A stretch of DNA of 57,359 nt from positions 1 to 57,359 of the forward strand of contig CABZJV010000004.1 in NCBI GenBank assembly GCA_902526115.1, in the 5' to 3' direction. This document shows, piece by piece, positions 35,364 through 44,969 of this stretch. Position 1 is the stretch's first letter; every line of letters starts with the position of its first letter. Source of the DNA: an uncultured Pelagibacteraceae bacterium (GTDB lineage Bacteria; Pseudomonadota; Alphaproteobacteria; Pelagibacterales; Pelagibacteraceae). The notes below the pieces were generated by a model, which was given only the letters and a program-made list of their open reading frames with translations, ran no database searches and was not told where the DNA came from. The position numbers were made by a program, and so were the translations under genes.

Positions 35364-36554
35364 ATGAGTAACTTTAAACTAAATGAATCTGATATATTAT
35401 CTAATCAAGATTGGACATTCCCAACTAACATTGCATATGGTCCAGGACGTCTAAATGAAATAGGCACAATTTGTAATAATTTAGATATAAAGAACCCATT
35501 AATAGTTACTGATAAAGGAAGTCTAAATTTACCATTTATCACAAATTTGCAAAGTTATTTAGCTAGCTCAAATGTAAAATCAGATTTATTTTTTGATATA
35601 TCCCCAAACCCCCGTGAAGATGAAGTTTCAGTAGGTTGTAAAAAATATAATGATGGAAATCATGATTCTATAATTGCAATCGGTGGAGGCAGCGCCATGG
35701 ATGGAGGAAAATTAATTTGCCTCACAGCAAACAATGATGTTCCATTAAGAGATTTTGAGTTTGAATTAACTCCGCCTAAAATTAGCAAGGATAACCCTTT
35801 CCCAAAAATTATAACTATTCCAACAACTGCTGGCACAGGAGCTGAAACAGAAATTTCAGCTATGGTTACTTATTTAAAAGAAGGAATGAAATTTTGTATG
35901 TGGCATCCAGATGTTAGACCATCTTTAGCATTAATTGATCCTGAGCTGACTATAGGATTACCATCTAATTTAACTGCATGGACTGGTGCAGATGCTTTAA
36001 TCCATGGTATAGAGGGTTATTGTGTTCCTGGTTTCAATCCAATGTGTGATGGTGCTGCTTTAGAAGGTCTATCTTTGATATCAAAATCTTTAGTCACAGC
36101 TGTAGAAGATCCAAGCAATATAGTTGCAAGAGGTGGAATGCATGTTGGATCTTGTTTAGCAGGAATTTCTTTTTTAAAAGGTTTAGGATTAGTACATGCT
36201 ATTGCTCATATGGTTGGAGCCGAATACAATACTCATCACGGACTAACGAATGCAATAATATTACCTGTAGTTTTAAAATATAATCTACCAGGGATGGAAG
36301 AAAAAGTTAAAAGAATGTCAGAGGCTATGCAATTTAAAGATCATTCTGTAGATGCATTTATATCAAACATTGAAAACATTCTTGATAGAATTAAAATTCC
36401 AAAAAGTTTAAGCGAAATCGGAGTCCCCGAAGATTGTGTTGATAGAATTGCTGAAAAATCAATGAAAGATCAAGCCTATGGACAAAATCCTAGAAAAGCA
36501 ACTTTAGAAGAAATAAAGGAAATTACTCTAGCATCCATTAAAAAAGCTAGATAA
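35364..36554 (+). CDS. Iron-containing alcohol dehydrogenase
   Basis: A 396-residue group III alcohol dehydrogenase. The NAD(P) motif GGGSAMDGGKL follows TFPTNIAYGPG, and the metal ligands lie in TGADALIHGIEG (Asp, His) and LGLVHAIAHMVGAEYNTHHGL (two His). IPTTAGTGAETEISA is the family signature. It opens a four-gene rightward run with an amidase, a DMT carrier and a CitE-like lyase. Substrate unknown. Confidence 0.9.
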   Translation: MSNFKLNESDILSNQDWTFPTNIAYGPGRLNEIGTICNNLDIKNPLIVTDKGSLNLPFITNLQSYLASSNVKSDLFFDISPNPREDEVSVGCKKYNDGNHDSIIAIGGGSAMDGGKLICLTANNDVPLRDFEFELTPPKISKDNPFPKIITIPTTAGTGAETEISAMVTYLKEGMKFCMWHPDVRPSLALIDPELTIGLPSNLTAWTGADALIHGIEGYCVPGFNPMCDGAALEGLSLISKSLVTAVEDPSNIVARGGMHVGSCLAGISFLKGLGLVHAIAHMVGAEYNTHHGLTNAIILPVVLKYNLPGMEEKVKRMSEAMQFKDHSVDAFISNIENILDRIKIPKSLSEIGVPEDCVDRIAEKSMKDQAYGQNPRKATLEEIKEITLASIKKAR

Positions 36555-36560
36555 GCTTTT

Positions 36561-37985
36561 ATGATTGAAAATCAATCAGTTGAAGAAATACAAAACAACA
36601 TTAAAAGTCGACAAATCTCAGTTAAAGAAGTTATTGAGTATTATCTCAATAGAATTGAAAAAATTAATCCTGATTTAAATGCAATTGTTCTTCAAAAAGA
36701 TCGAGAATTAATAATAAAAGAGGCAATTAAAAAGGATAATGCAAAGGAATTGGATAAACCTTTAAATGGATTGCCTATAGCAATTAAAGACCTGACTGAT
36801 GTTGAGGGTTTTAAAACCACATTTGGATTTCCAGGCTCAAAAAATAACCAGCCTAAAAAAAATTCATTATTTGTAAATCGATTGATAGAGAAAGGAGTAA
36901 TTATTATTGGAAAAACAAACACTGCAGAACTTGGTGTGGGTGGACATACAATAAATAGACTTTTTGGACCAACTTCTAACGCTTACGACCTATCAAAATC
37001 TGCAGCAGGATCAAGTGGAGGAGCAAGTTCAGCTGTTGCTGCTAGATTATTACCATTTGCTGATGGTACAGATCAAATGGGATCTTGTCGTGGACCTGCA
37101 GCTTGTGCAAATATTTACGGTTATAGACCTACACCAGGTTTAATCTCAGCAGATCGTTCAGGACAAAATTTAGATTTGCCAATACTTACAACACCAGGAT
37201 GTTTTGCTAGAAATCCAAAAGATATGTCGATTTTATTAGATGAAATTGTCGGAAGCAATTCATTAGACAAATTTTCATTTGATCTAGATGGTTCGTTTAA
37301 AAGTCAAAATTTAAGTGAAAAAGAGTTTTCATCTTTTAAAATTGGATGGCTTTCAAATATGAATGAGAGTTACAAAATAGAAAAAAATATATTAGAAATT
37401 TGTGAAAATAAATTAAAAGATTTAGAAAAAATAAACTTAAAAGTAGAGTCTCTTAAATCAAAAATAAATACTGATATTTTGTGGAATAGTTGGATAACCT
37501 TAAGAGCTAGAAGTATTTACGAAGATACTTTAGCTATGAATATTTTAGATATTAATTCAATGACATATCAAGCAATTTGGGAGTATAACAAAGGCAAAGA
37601 AATTAAATCACAAGATTTAAAACTGGCCCTAGATCAAAAACAACAATGTTTAAATCAAATTAATTTAATTTTCGAAAAATATGATTTTTTAGTATTACCA
37701 TCGGCTCAAATTTTTCCGTTTGATAAAAACTTACAATTTCCAAAAAGCATTAATGATAAAGAATTAGATACATATCATCGTTGGTTAGAGGTTTTTATTT
37801 TATCCAGTCTTCTAGAATTACCTACAATTACAATCCCAGCTGGTTTTAATAATGATGGTATGCCAATGGGTATGCAAATTATTGGAAAAAATAAAGATGA
37901 TTTGAAATTGTATTCTTTTGCAAGTAAATATGAAGATATTTTCAATTTTAGTAAAATTAAACCTAAATTAAATTATTTAAGATGA
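36561..37985 (+). CDS. Amidase signature family protein
   Basis: A 474-residue amidase with the Ser-cisSer-Lys triad: Lys in LPIAIKDLTDV, cis-Ser in AAGSSGGASSAVAA, and nucleophile in DGTDQMGSCRGPA. The last motif is DQMGS rather than the common DTGGS, a conservative oddity. GatA is unlikely because no gatB or gatC is present and the C-terminal half differs. Probably hydrolyses a small amide. It overlaps the next DMT gene by four bases. Confidence 0.88.
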   Translation: MIENQSVEEIQNNIKSRQISVKEVIEYYLNRIEKINPDLNAIVLQKDRELIIKEAIKKDNAKELDKPLNGLPIAIKDLTDVEGFKTTFGFPGSKNNQPKKNSLFVNRLIEKGVIIIGKTNTAELGVGGHTINRLFGPTSNAYDLSKSAAGSSGGASSAVAARLLPFADGTDQMGSCRGPAACANIYGYRPTPGLISADRSGQNLDLPILTTPGCFARNPKDMSILLDEIVGSNSLDKFSFDLDGSFKSQNLSEKEFSSFKIGWLSNMNESYKIEKNILEICENKLKDLEKINLKVESLKSKINTDILWNSWITLRARSIYEDTLAMNILDINSMTYQAIWEYNKGKEIKSQDLKLALDQKQQCLNQINLIFEKYDFLVLPSAQIFPFDKNLQFPKSINDKELDTYHRWLEVFILSSLLELPTITIPAGFNNDGMPMGMQIIGKNKDDLKLYSFASKYEDIFNFSKIKPKLNYLR

Positions 37986-38887
37986 GACATCCCCACCATT
38001 ATAAAATTTCAATTGCTCTTGCGATATCTGCTGGTGCTTGGGGAATATACTGGTTACCACAAAGAATTCTTGAGGACGGTGGTTTAACTGGAGGCTGGGG
38101 TACAATTTCGCAAATGATAATTGGAACTCTAATATTAATGCCTATTGCGCTATGGAAAATGAGTAAAAAAAAAGGTACCGGATTAGAGCTTCCTGCTATG
38201 GGAATTTTAATTGGGGGAGGTTTTATATGTTATGCATTAAGCTTTCTTTTAACTGATGTAGTCAGAGCTTTAATTATGTTTTATATGACACCTGTTTGGA
38301 CAACTATTTTCGAAATTATTTTTTTAAAAAAAAAACATGGTTGGCAAAGGGTTGTTAGTTTAAGTTTAGCACTTGGTGGATTATGGGTTGTTTTTGGACA
38401 AGGTGGCAATATTCCTTTACCAGAAAATGCAGGAGACTGGTTAGCTCTTATAGGTGGAATTATGTTTGCAGGAGGAATGATTAGACTTGAGATTATTAAA
38501 ACTGATGGAGTATTTCCAATAATTTTCGGTTTTTTCTTTTATGGCACATTATTTAATATAGGAGCTGGTTTTTTACTTGTCGACTATCTTGGACCAATGC
38601 CATCTGGTGAAGCATTTGTTTCAATGACAACATTCCTTGTTTTAATTTCAGTATTTTATTTTATACCAACCGGTATTGTAATTCTTTGGGCTCCAACTCA
38701 AATAGGAGCTGGAATATGTTCAATTCTATTTTTGTCAGAAATAATAGTTGGTGCAATTAGCTCAAGTATTCTTACTGATGAACCATTTGGCTGGCGTCAG
38801 ATTACTGGTTGCTCACTAATAGTCATTGGTGGAATAGTTGCTGTAGTTTTATCTCCAAAAGAAGATGTAAGTAAAAAATCAAGTTAA
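37982..38887 (+). CDS. DMT family (EamA) transporter
   Basis: A 301-residue protein with about ten membrane helices. The N-terminus runs ISAGAWGIYWLPQRILEDGG, the first repeat ends IIFLKKKHGWQRVVSLSLALGGLWVVFG, and the second ends SSILTDEPFGWRQITGCSLIVIGG. This is the third DMT carrier in the window; it is translationally coupled to the amidase (ATGA), so it may import an amide or export the product. Confidence 0.84.
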   Translation: MRHPHHYKISIALAISAGAWGIYWLPQRILEDGGLTGGWGTISQMIIGTLILMPIALWKMSKKKGTGLELPAMGILIGGGFICYALSFLLTDVVRALIMFYMTPVWTTIFEIIFLKKKHGWQRVVSLSLALGGLWVVFGQGGNIPLPENAGDWLALIGGIMFAGGMIRLEIIKTDGVFPIIFGFFFYGTLFNIGAGFLLVDYLGPMPSGEAFVSMTTFLVLISVFYFIPTGIVILWAPTQIGAGICSILFLSEIIVGAISSSILTDEPFGWRQITGCSLIVIGGIVAVVLSPKEDVSKKSS

Positions 38888-38929
38888 AAAAAAATTATAA
38901 CATTTTAATTAATGAGATATAGTAACTAA

Positions 38930-39790
38930 ATGAATTCAAAAAAAATAAGCGTAAGACGTAGTTTCATTTTTACACCAGGTCTTAAACCTGAAATGTTTCC
39001 AAAAGCTATCTCATCAGGCGCAGATATGGTTTGTATTGAATTAGAAGATGGAATAGCAATTAAAGATAAAGATGAAGCAAGAAAAAATACGTTTAAAGCA
39101 CTTGAGACTCTTGAAGTTAAAAGTGGTGTTGAGTTAGTTGTTAGAGTAAATTCTCAACGAACAAAATTTGGTCTTATGGATCTTGAAGCTGTTGTTTCTA
39201 GCAAAACAAATGTTAAGGCAATAATGTTACCTAAAGTTAAAACACCTGATGAGATTACTTTTATTGATGATATGTTGACAGATTGTGGTTCAGACACTGA
39301 TCTTCATGTAATAATGGAGACTAATGAAGCACTTGAAAGTATTTATGACATCGCTCATTCGAGTAAAAGAATAGTTGCACTATATTTTGGAGGTGTTGAT
39401 ATGGCTGCAGAGCTTAGAGTTCCAAATGAATATAAAAATTTGATATATGCCAGATCCAGACTAGTACATGCAGGAGCAAGTGTTGGTGTAGATGTTATAG
39501 ATGTACCTTATTTAGATCTAGAGGATATGGATGGAATGAAAAAAGAAGCAGAGCTTGTAAGAGATTTAGGATTTACAGGAAAAGGTTCTATTCATCCAAA
39601 ACAAATAAACATGCTAAATGAAATTTTTACGCCTTCTAAAGAGGAAATTATTAAAGCCAAAAAAATTGTAGACCAGTTCAATGAATCAGATACAGGATTA
39701 GTAGTAATTGATGGTAAACTTATTGAAAAACCTGTTCTTCGAGAAATGCAGAGAAAAATTTTAATAGCAGATAAAATTAATCAAAATTAA
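38930..39790 (+). CDS. HpcH/HpaI aldolase / citrate lyase beta-like (CitE) protein
   Basis: A 286-residue TIM-barrel lyase: RRSFIFTPGLKPEMFPKAIS, then GADMVCIELEDGIAI with the conserved Glu-Asp, VVRVNS with the Arg, VIMETNEALE with the metal-binding Glu, and GKGSIHPKQINMLNE. This pattern is CitE-like; relatives cleave malyl-CoA, citramalyl-CoA or similar CoA esters. No citD or citF is near, so it is not a citrate lyase complex. It ends 3 bases before the convergent serine hydrolase gene. Confidence 0.86.
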   Translation: MNSKKISVRRSFIFTPGLKPEMFPKAISSGADMVCIELEDGIAIKDKDEARKNTFKALETLEVKSGVELVVRVNSQRTKFGLMDLEAVVSSKTNVKAIMLPKVKTPDEITFIDDMLTDCGSDTDLHVIMETNEALESIYDIAHSSKRIVALYFGGVDMAAELRVPNEYKNLIYARSRLVHAGASVGVDVIDVPYLDLEDMDGMKKEAELVRDLGFTGKGSIHPKQINMLNEIFTPSKEEIIKAKKIVDQFNESDTGLVVIDGKLIEKPVLREMQRKILIADKINQN

Positions 39791-39793
39791 TTT

Positions 39794-40957
39794 CTAGAAA
39801 TTTTTATTAACAATTTCATCTAACATATTGATCATATCTCTTTTATAATTTTCATCAGTGCCAGAATCTGTTTCAATGACAGAGAAGTATGATGCAACAA
39901 TTCCATTCTTCATATTTACTGCTAAAAATTGACCACCAAGACCAGAATGACCAATCCAATCACCACATTTCATAGATGAATTAGAATAGTATAAAAATTT
40001 ATTAGAGGATAACTCCATATATTTAGTACCCTTATTTGCAAGGGTTTCACTTAAAAATTTTTCTGAACCAACTTTTCTATTTTCTACTCCATTGCCCCTC
40101 CTCGAGAATAAAAGTCCATACCTTAAAAAATCTCTTGAAATTAGGCATCCACCACCCGAAATCCATGGCATACTATCTCTATCAGTTCCCATATACATGG
40201 CATCTTCAAAGCCTGCAGCCTCAACGGCCTCTAATAACCAGTCTTTTAATTTCTTTCCACTGACTTTCTCAATTACAACACCTAAGACATCTGTATTAGC
40301 TGATTTATAGTGAGACAAGTCACTTTTATTTTCTAATGTCTCTCCCTTAATAGACTCAATTGAATTTACAAACTCTTCTTGAACAATTTTATAATTTGAG
40401 TCGTCAGGAAGTCTCCATCCACAAACAGGCTCATGTAAAAAAGATGACGTATAAGGATCTGTATAATCTTCACTATAAGAGTTTTGTATATTCATATCTA
40501 ACACATCCTGAATTTTTGCTGACGCATATCCAGAATTAATATTTGGTAAGTATTCTGAAACAGTTTTATTTAAATCAATAATATTTTTTTCCACAAGCTC
40601 TCCTATAAATAAATTTACAAACATTTTAGTAATAGACATAATCGTTTGGGGAGTATGTTCACTAAAATCATCTGCGTATTTTTCAAAAAGGATATCTTGA
40701 TCTTTACCAACTAATAATGAGCAAAAGTATTTATGATTTATCATTTTTTGTACAGATGTTATTTTTTCAATTTCTAAGTTATATTTTTTATTTAAAGTTA
40801 AAACTTGATCAGATCTAAATAACAAACCATACCTATTTATTTTATGTAAATTTCTGTATCCTTCTCTCCTTGTCTCAGGTAGATACCATTTTGGTTTATT
40901 ATCTCTTATAATTTTGAGAGAGGGATTTGGTTCGCTGATAATTTTTTTTTTATCCAT
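39794..40957 (-). CDS. Serine hydrolase of the class C beta-lactamase family
   Basis: A 387-residue hydrolase with the nucleophile in SITKMFVNLFIGELV (Ser-x-x-Lys), a second motif HYKSANTDVLGVVIEKVSG (Tyr-x-Ser/Asn position) and a third near WIGHSGLGGQF (HxG). This resembles 6-aminohexanoate-dimer hydrolase or esterase relatives. There is no signal peptide, arguing against a beta-lactamase and for cytoplasmic amide or ester hydrolysis. Last gene of a leftward run with homocysteine methyltransferase and aldehyde dehydrogenase. Confidence 0.8.
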   Translation of the reverse strand: MDKKKIISEPNPSLKIIRDNKPKWYLPETRREGYRNLHKINRYGLLFRSDQVLTLNKKYNLEIEKITSVQKMINHKYFCSLLVGKDQDILFEKYADDFSEHTPQTIMSITKMFVNLFIGELVEKNIIDLNKTVSEYLPNINSGYASAKIQDVLDMNIQNSYSEDYTDPYTSSFLHEPVCGWRLPDDSNYKIVQEEFVNSIESIKGETLENKSDLSHYKSANTDVLGVVIEKVSGKKLKDWLLEAVEAAGFEDAMYMGTDRDSMPWISGGGCLISRDFLRYGLLFSRRGNGVENRKVGSEKFLSETLANKGTKYMELSSNKFLYYSNSSMKCGDWIGHSGLGGQFLAVNMKNGIVASYFSVIETDSGTDENYKRDMINMLDEIVNKNF

Positions 40958-40976
40958 TAAATTTAAAATATATAAA

Positions 40977-41894
40977 TTATTTCAAAACTGATATAGCTTT
41001 AATTTTATCTGGCCCAACGCCACAACACCCACCAATAATCTGAGCACCATTTGATACCCATGATTTTGCCTCTTCAAGATAGCTAGATGGTGAAATATTA
41101 TCAACTAACTTCCAATTTGGTTTTTCGAAATAACCATTATTTGGATAAGCACCAACTGCTCCTTTATGAATTTTTTTTAAAATTTTAATTGCTTCTTTAG
41201 TTGCTTTTATATCAGAGTGAGCAACCAAAATTGGTCCTTTATGTAGTTGAGTAAATTTTGTTAAAGAGTTTTCTAAATAGTCATAAAACTTAGCTTTGGA
41301 ATTATTCACACTTTCTTGATAGCCATGCATTAACTTCCCCTCCTCATTATTAATTGCACAAGAAATTGAAAGCCATATTGGCAAATTAACTTTAGAGGAG
41401 CATTCGATCATTGTCTCAACAGTTTCATCTTTAGAAGTCATTGCTTCTAAAATAATCAAATCAACACCAGCATCTGATAAAATATTTAACTGATCGGTAA
41501 ATCCAGGTTTTATTTCGTCATAAGTTAGCCTATCCCAACTTCCAGACGTAGATACAGATCCTGCAACTGCAATTTCTCTGTCTGAGGAAGCCGCAGCTTT
41601 TAGTGCTATATCAACAGTTTTTTTGTTCCATTCTTGTATAAACTCGTCATATCCATATTCTTTCATGGATATAGGAGTTATTGCATAAGTGTTTGATGTA
41701 ATTACATCTGCTCCAGATTTAATGTAATTTTCATGAACCTCAAAAAGCTTGCCCGGATCATCTATTGCACTTTTTCCAGCCCATAAATCTTTATCCATCT
41801 TAGCCCCAATTTGCTCAAGCTCACCACCATTGCCACCATCAAGTATTACGATACTATTCTTATCTAATTTTTCTTTTATGAATTGGTAAGACAT
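40977..41894 (-). CDS. Homocysteine S-methyltransferase family protein
   Basis: A 305-residue barrel with ILDGGNGGELEQIGAK at the start, DVITSNTYAITPISMKEYG, and the zinc-binding GGCCGVGPDKI at the end; the third Cys is probably in WLSISCAINNEEG. This is the MmuM/BHMT-type single-domain form. It could methylate homocysteine from S-methylmethionine or a betaine, linking to methyl-donor osmolytes, but donor is not predictable. Three bases separate it from the VOC gene upstream. Confidence 0.85.
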   Translation of the reverse strand: MSYQFIKEKLDKNSIVILDGGNGGELEQIGAKMDKDLWAGKSAIDDPGKLFEVHENYIKSGADVITSNTYAITPISMKEYGYDEFIQEWNKKTVDIALKAAASSDREIAVAGSVSTSGSWDRLTYDEIKPGFTDQLNILSDAGVDLIILEAMTSKDETVETMIECSSKVNLPIWLSISCAINNEEGKLMHGYQESVNNSKAKFYDYLENSLTKFTQLHKGPILVAHSDIKATKEAIKILKKIHKGAVGAYPNNGYFEKPNWKLVDNISPSSYLEEAKSWVSNGAQIIGGCCGVGPDKIKAISVLK

Positions 41895-41897
41895 TAC

Positions 41898-42281
41898 CTA
41901 TTTGTTATTTGTAAACGCACAGATTTTATTTCCGTCTAGATCACGAATATAAGAATAATAAACTCCAGAACCTTCAGGTCTTTCACCGCCTGAACCTTCA
42001 CTTGTTGCGCCAAGTTGCAAACCAAGTTCATGAAATTTATCTACTATACTTCTTGAACTAGTTATAAACGAAACCTGAGAACCATTTCCTATAGTTGCTT
42101 CTTTTTTATTTACAGGTTTTGTAACATAAAACTCAACCTTCCCATTACCACCTTTTTGAGAATAACCAGCGCATACATCATCGGTTTCAATTCTTTCTAA
42201 ATCTAAAATTTTAAACAATTTATCATAAAATTTGATTGAACGATCTAAGTCGTTAGTTCCAACCATGATGTAACCGATCAT
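41898..42281 (-). CDS. VOC (glyoxalase/bleomycin-resistance) family protein
   Basis: A 127-residue vicinal-oxygen-chelate protein: MIGYIMVGTNDLDRSIKFYD opens the first beta-alpha-beta-beta-beta unit, and YIRDLDGNKICAF closes the second with the usual D-x-x-G-N-K. The common first metal His is replaced (IMVG rather than HxxL), so metal use may differ. Function unknown. One base separates it from the aldehyde dehydrogenase gene. Confidence 0.82.
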   Translation of the reverse strand: MIGYIMVGTNDLDRSIKFYDKLFKILDLERIETDDVCAGYSQKGGNGKVEFYVTKPVNKKEATIGNGSQVSFITSSRSIVDKFHELGLQLGATSEGSGGERPEGSGVYYSYIRDLDGNKICAFTNNK

Positions 42282-42282
42282 A

Positions 42283-43716
42283 CTATTTTGGCCAGTGTGT
42301 AATTGTTTTTACTTCTAAGAATTCATGCAATCCCCATATTCCACCTTCACGTCCATTACCTGATTGTTTATAGCCACCAAATGGAGTACCTGGGTCAGCA
42401 CCATTACCATTAACATAAATTGTTCCTGCTTTAAGTTTTTTAGAAACTCTTTTTGCTTTTTCTTTGTCTTCAGTTTGCAAATAATTTCCAAGACCATACT
42501 CTGTCTCATTTACAATTTTGATAGCTTCTTCTTCAGTTTCAAATGGAATAATTGAAAGAACAGGGCCAAATATTTCTTCTTTAGCTACTCTCATATCATT
42601 TGTCACATCTGTAAAAATAGTTGGTTTTATAAAGTAACCTTTATTCATACCGTTGGGTAGCTCAGGACCACCGGCGGCTAAAGTAGCACCCTCATCAATA
42701 CCACTTTGTATTAAGCTAATTATTTTATCGTATTGAACTTTTGAAACAACTGGACCTATGTGATCTCCTTTTTTAGAAGCGTGATCAACTTTTATCAAAT
42801 TAGCTTCTTCAGCAGCCTCTTTTACAGCTCTTTCATAAATTGATTTTTCAACAAGCATTCTTGTTGGAGCATCACAAGATTGGCCTGAATTACTCATTAC
42901 ATTTCTAATACCATCACGTACTGCATTAGGGTAGGAGTCTGCAAAAACAATATTTCCACCTTTACCACCTAACTCAAGACAAACTCTTTTGATTGTCTCT
43001 GCTCCATTTTTTAAAATTAATTTTCCAGCACGTGTTGAACCTGTAAATGATACTAAATCAATATCAGGATGAGTTGAAATATCTGTACCTACACCCACAC
43101 CATCTCCGTTAACCAGGTTAAAAACACCTGCTGGAAAGCCTGCTTCATCAATCATTTCAGCAAACAACATGGCCGACATGGGTGCAATTTCTGATGGTTT
43201 ATGAATCATGGTGCATCCAGTTGCGAAGGCAGGAACAACTTTTAAAGCTATTTGGTTAATTGGCCAGTTCCATGGGGTAATTAAACCACACACTCCTATT
43301 GGCTCGTAGCAAATTCGGTTGTTTGATTCTGGACTGAATTGTTCATCAAATTTAAATTCTTTTAATCTGACTATGAAATCTTCTAAGTGTGATTGACCAC
43401 TTGAAGTTTGAGCATCATTTGACCAATCCATTGGAGCTCCCATTTCCATAGATATGGCTTCTGTCATTTCAGAATATCTTTTTTTATAAATATCTAATAA
43501 TTTTTCTAGAAGATTAATTCTTTCTTCCTTAGAGCTTTGACTCCATGTGACTAGTGCTTTTTTAGCAGCGCTCACTGCAGAGTTAGTATCCTCTTTTGAA
43601 CCAAGCGATATAGTTGCAAAAGCTTCTTCTGTAGATGGATTAATTACTTCAAGATCATTTGGTTTACTTGGAGAGACCCATTTTCCATCTATATAAAATT
43701 TTCTTTTGTCTAACAT
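42283..43716 (-). CDS. Aldehyde dehydrogenase family protein
   Basis: A 477-residue ALDH: TPWNWPINQIALKVVPA, SFTGSTRAGKLILKNGAE, catalytic Glu in CLELGGKGGNIVFAD, catalytic Cys in SGQSCDAPTRMLV, and EEIFGPVLSIIPF. The GKGG in place of the common GKSP is a marker of the subgroup with aryl or short-chain aldehydes. It has a good AAGGAG ribosome site, unusual for this run of genes. The substrate is unknown; betaine aldehyde is possible but not indicated by specific residues. Confidence 0.88.
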   Translation of the reverse strand: MLDKRKFYIDGKWVSPSKPNDLEVINPSTEEAFATISLGSKEDTNSAVSAAKKALVTWSQSSKEERINLLEKLLDIYKKRYSEMTEAISMEMGAPMDWSNDAQTSSGQSHLEDFIVRLKEFKFDEQFSPESNNRICYEPIGVCGLITPWNWPINQIALKVVPAFATGCTMIHKPSEIAPMSAMLFAEMIDEAGFPAGVFNLVNGDGVGVGTDISTHPDIDLVSFTGSTRAGKLILKNGAETIKRVCLELGGKGGNIVFADSYPNAVRDGIRNVMSNSGQSCDAPTRMLVEKSIYERAVKEAAEEANLIKVDHASKKGDHIGPVVSKVQYDKIISLIQSGIDEGATLAAGGPELPNGMNKGYFIKPTIFTDVTNDMRVAKEEIFGPVLSIIPFETEEEAIKIVNETEYGLGNYLQTEDKEKAKRVSKKLKAGTIYVNGNGADPGTPFGGYKQSGNGREGGIWGLHEFLEVKTITHWPK

Positions 43717-43739
43717 ACTCTTATCTCCTTATAATATAT

Positions 43740-44882
43740 TTAGTTAAATTCCTTAAGTATTTTTTCCCGGTGCTCATCTAAATCAGGTATCTCGCCTCTT
43801 TTTTTTGGATCTTCATAAGTTGACATTTTTATTGGGTTACCTGCTAATTTAAAATCTCCAATAACTTTATGGTAAGCCTTAACAATCATATTTCTTGCTT
43901 CAACCTGTGGGTTCTCAACTGCTTCTTTGATGTTGTATATAGGGCCACAAGGAATTCTTTCTTTTTCCATTTCATTTACCCAATCAGTTGTTGATTTTGA
44001 TGACAACTTATTTTCTAAAATTATTTTTAGTTTATCTATATTTTTTGCTCTAGCAGAATTGGAATTAAATTTTTCATCCATGCTAACATTAGGAATTTTT
44101 AAAACATTACATAATTTTTCAAACAATTTATCATTACCAGCGGCAACTATAATGTAGCTATCTTTTGTTTTAAAAGCTTCAAAAGGTGCAATAGAAGGAT
44201 GTCTTGAACCCATTGGTTCAGGAATTTCATTTTTTGATAAATATCTAGCAATTGCATTTTCAAGTATAGCTATTTGACAATCGAGCATAGAGACATCTAT
44301 AAACATTCCTTTTCCAGTTTTTTGTCTGTCATATAAAGCTGCGTTAATACCAATAGCTGTAAACAATCCGGCTGTGATATCGCCAATGGATGTACCGACT
44401 CTTGTTGGTTCTGAGTTTGGTTGACCAGTAACGCTCATTAATCCTCCCATGCCTTGAACCACCATGTCGTATGCTGGCAATTCTTTTAAAGGACCAGTTT
44501 GTCCAAAACCAGATGCAGATGCATATATTAATTTTGGATATTTTTTACTTACCTCTTCCCAACCATAACCCCATTTTTTAAGAGTACCTGGCTTAAAATT
44601 TTCCACTAAAATATCTGCTTTAGATAAAATTTTGTCAAAAATTTTTTTATCATCATCATTTTTCAAATTTAATGCGATGCTTTCTTTTCCTCTATTTAAT
44701 GACATGAAATAAGCAGAATAATCTTTGACAAAAGGACCAAATTTACGAGAGTCATCACCAATTTCTGGAGCTTCAATTTTAATCACTCTTGCCCCAAGAT
44801 CAGATAAAATCATTGTACAGTAGGGGCCAACTAATACTCTGGTTAAATCAACTACTAATAAGTTTTTTAAAGGTCCATCCAT
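43740..44882 (-). CDS. CaiB/BaiF family CoA transferase
   Basis: A 380-residue class III CoA transferase: LVVDLTRVLVGPYCTMILSDLGARVIKIE at the N-terminus, LNRGKESIALNLK, and the catalytic Asp in VGTSIGDITAGLF (near residue 168). It activates carboxylic acids by transfer of CoA. As the first gene of a leftward run with ALDH, VOC, methyltransferase and hydrolase genes, and 87 bases from the TRAP transporter, it could activate the acid the transporter imports; that is inference. Confidence 0.9.
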   Translation of the reverse strand: MDGPLKNLLVVDLTRVLVGPYCTMILSDLGARVIKIEAPEIGDDSRKFGPFVKDYSAYFMSLNRGKESIALNLKNDDDKKIFDKILSKADILVENFKPGTLKKWGYGWEEVSKKYPKLIYASASGFGQTGPLKELPAYDMVVQGMGGLMSVTGQPNSEPTRVGTSIGDITAGLFTAIGINAALYDRQKTGKGMFIDVSMLDCQIAILENAIARYLSKNEIPEPMGSRHPSIAPFEAFKTKDSYIIVAAGNDKLFEKLCNVLKIPNVSMDEKFNSNSARAKNIDKLKIILENKLSSKSTTDWVNEMEKERIPCGPIYNIKEAVENPQVEARNMIVKAYHKVIGDFKLAGNPIKMSTYEDPKKRGEIPDLDEHREKILKEFN

Positions 44883-44907
44883 AAAGTTTTGCAGTTATTT
44901 TGAAGCC

Positions 44908-44936
44908 TTGACTCTTATCAACATCTTCATTTTAAT
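44908..44936 (+). promoter_or_regulatory. Promoter for the TRAP transporter operon
   Basis: TTGACT (5/6) and TTTAAT (5/6) are exactly 17 bases apart and about 33 bases before the ATG at 44970. This is the best sigma-70-type match I found in the window. Confidence 0.65.
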
Positions 44937-44969
44937 GCACGAATTAAATAACAATTGAGAGGAAAAATA

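Noticed and set aside
36561..37985. GatA, glutamyl-tRNA amidotransferase subunit
   Set aside because: No gatB or gatC nearby and the C-terminal half is unlike GatA; a general amidase is safer.
39794..40957. A beta-lactamase resistance gene
   Set aside because: No signal peptide and the motifs resemble esterase or 6-aminohexanoate hydrolase relatives.
40977..42310. SAM-V riboswitch upstream of the homocysteine methyltransferase gene
   Set aside because: The gene is 3 bases from an upstream coding region, leaving no leader for a riboswitch.
44955..44969. TTG start for the TRAP binding protein
   Set aside because: The extension overlaps the Shine-Dalgarno for the ATG at 44970, and the signal peptide begins properly at that ATG.
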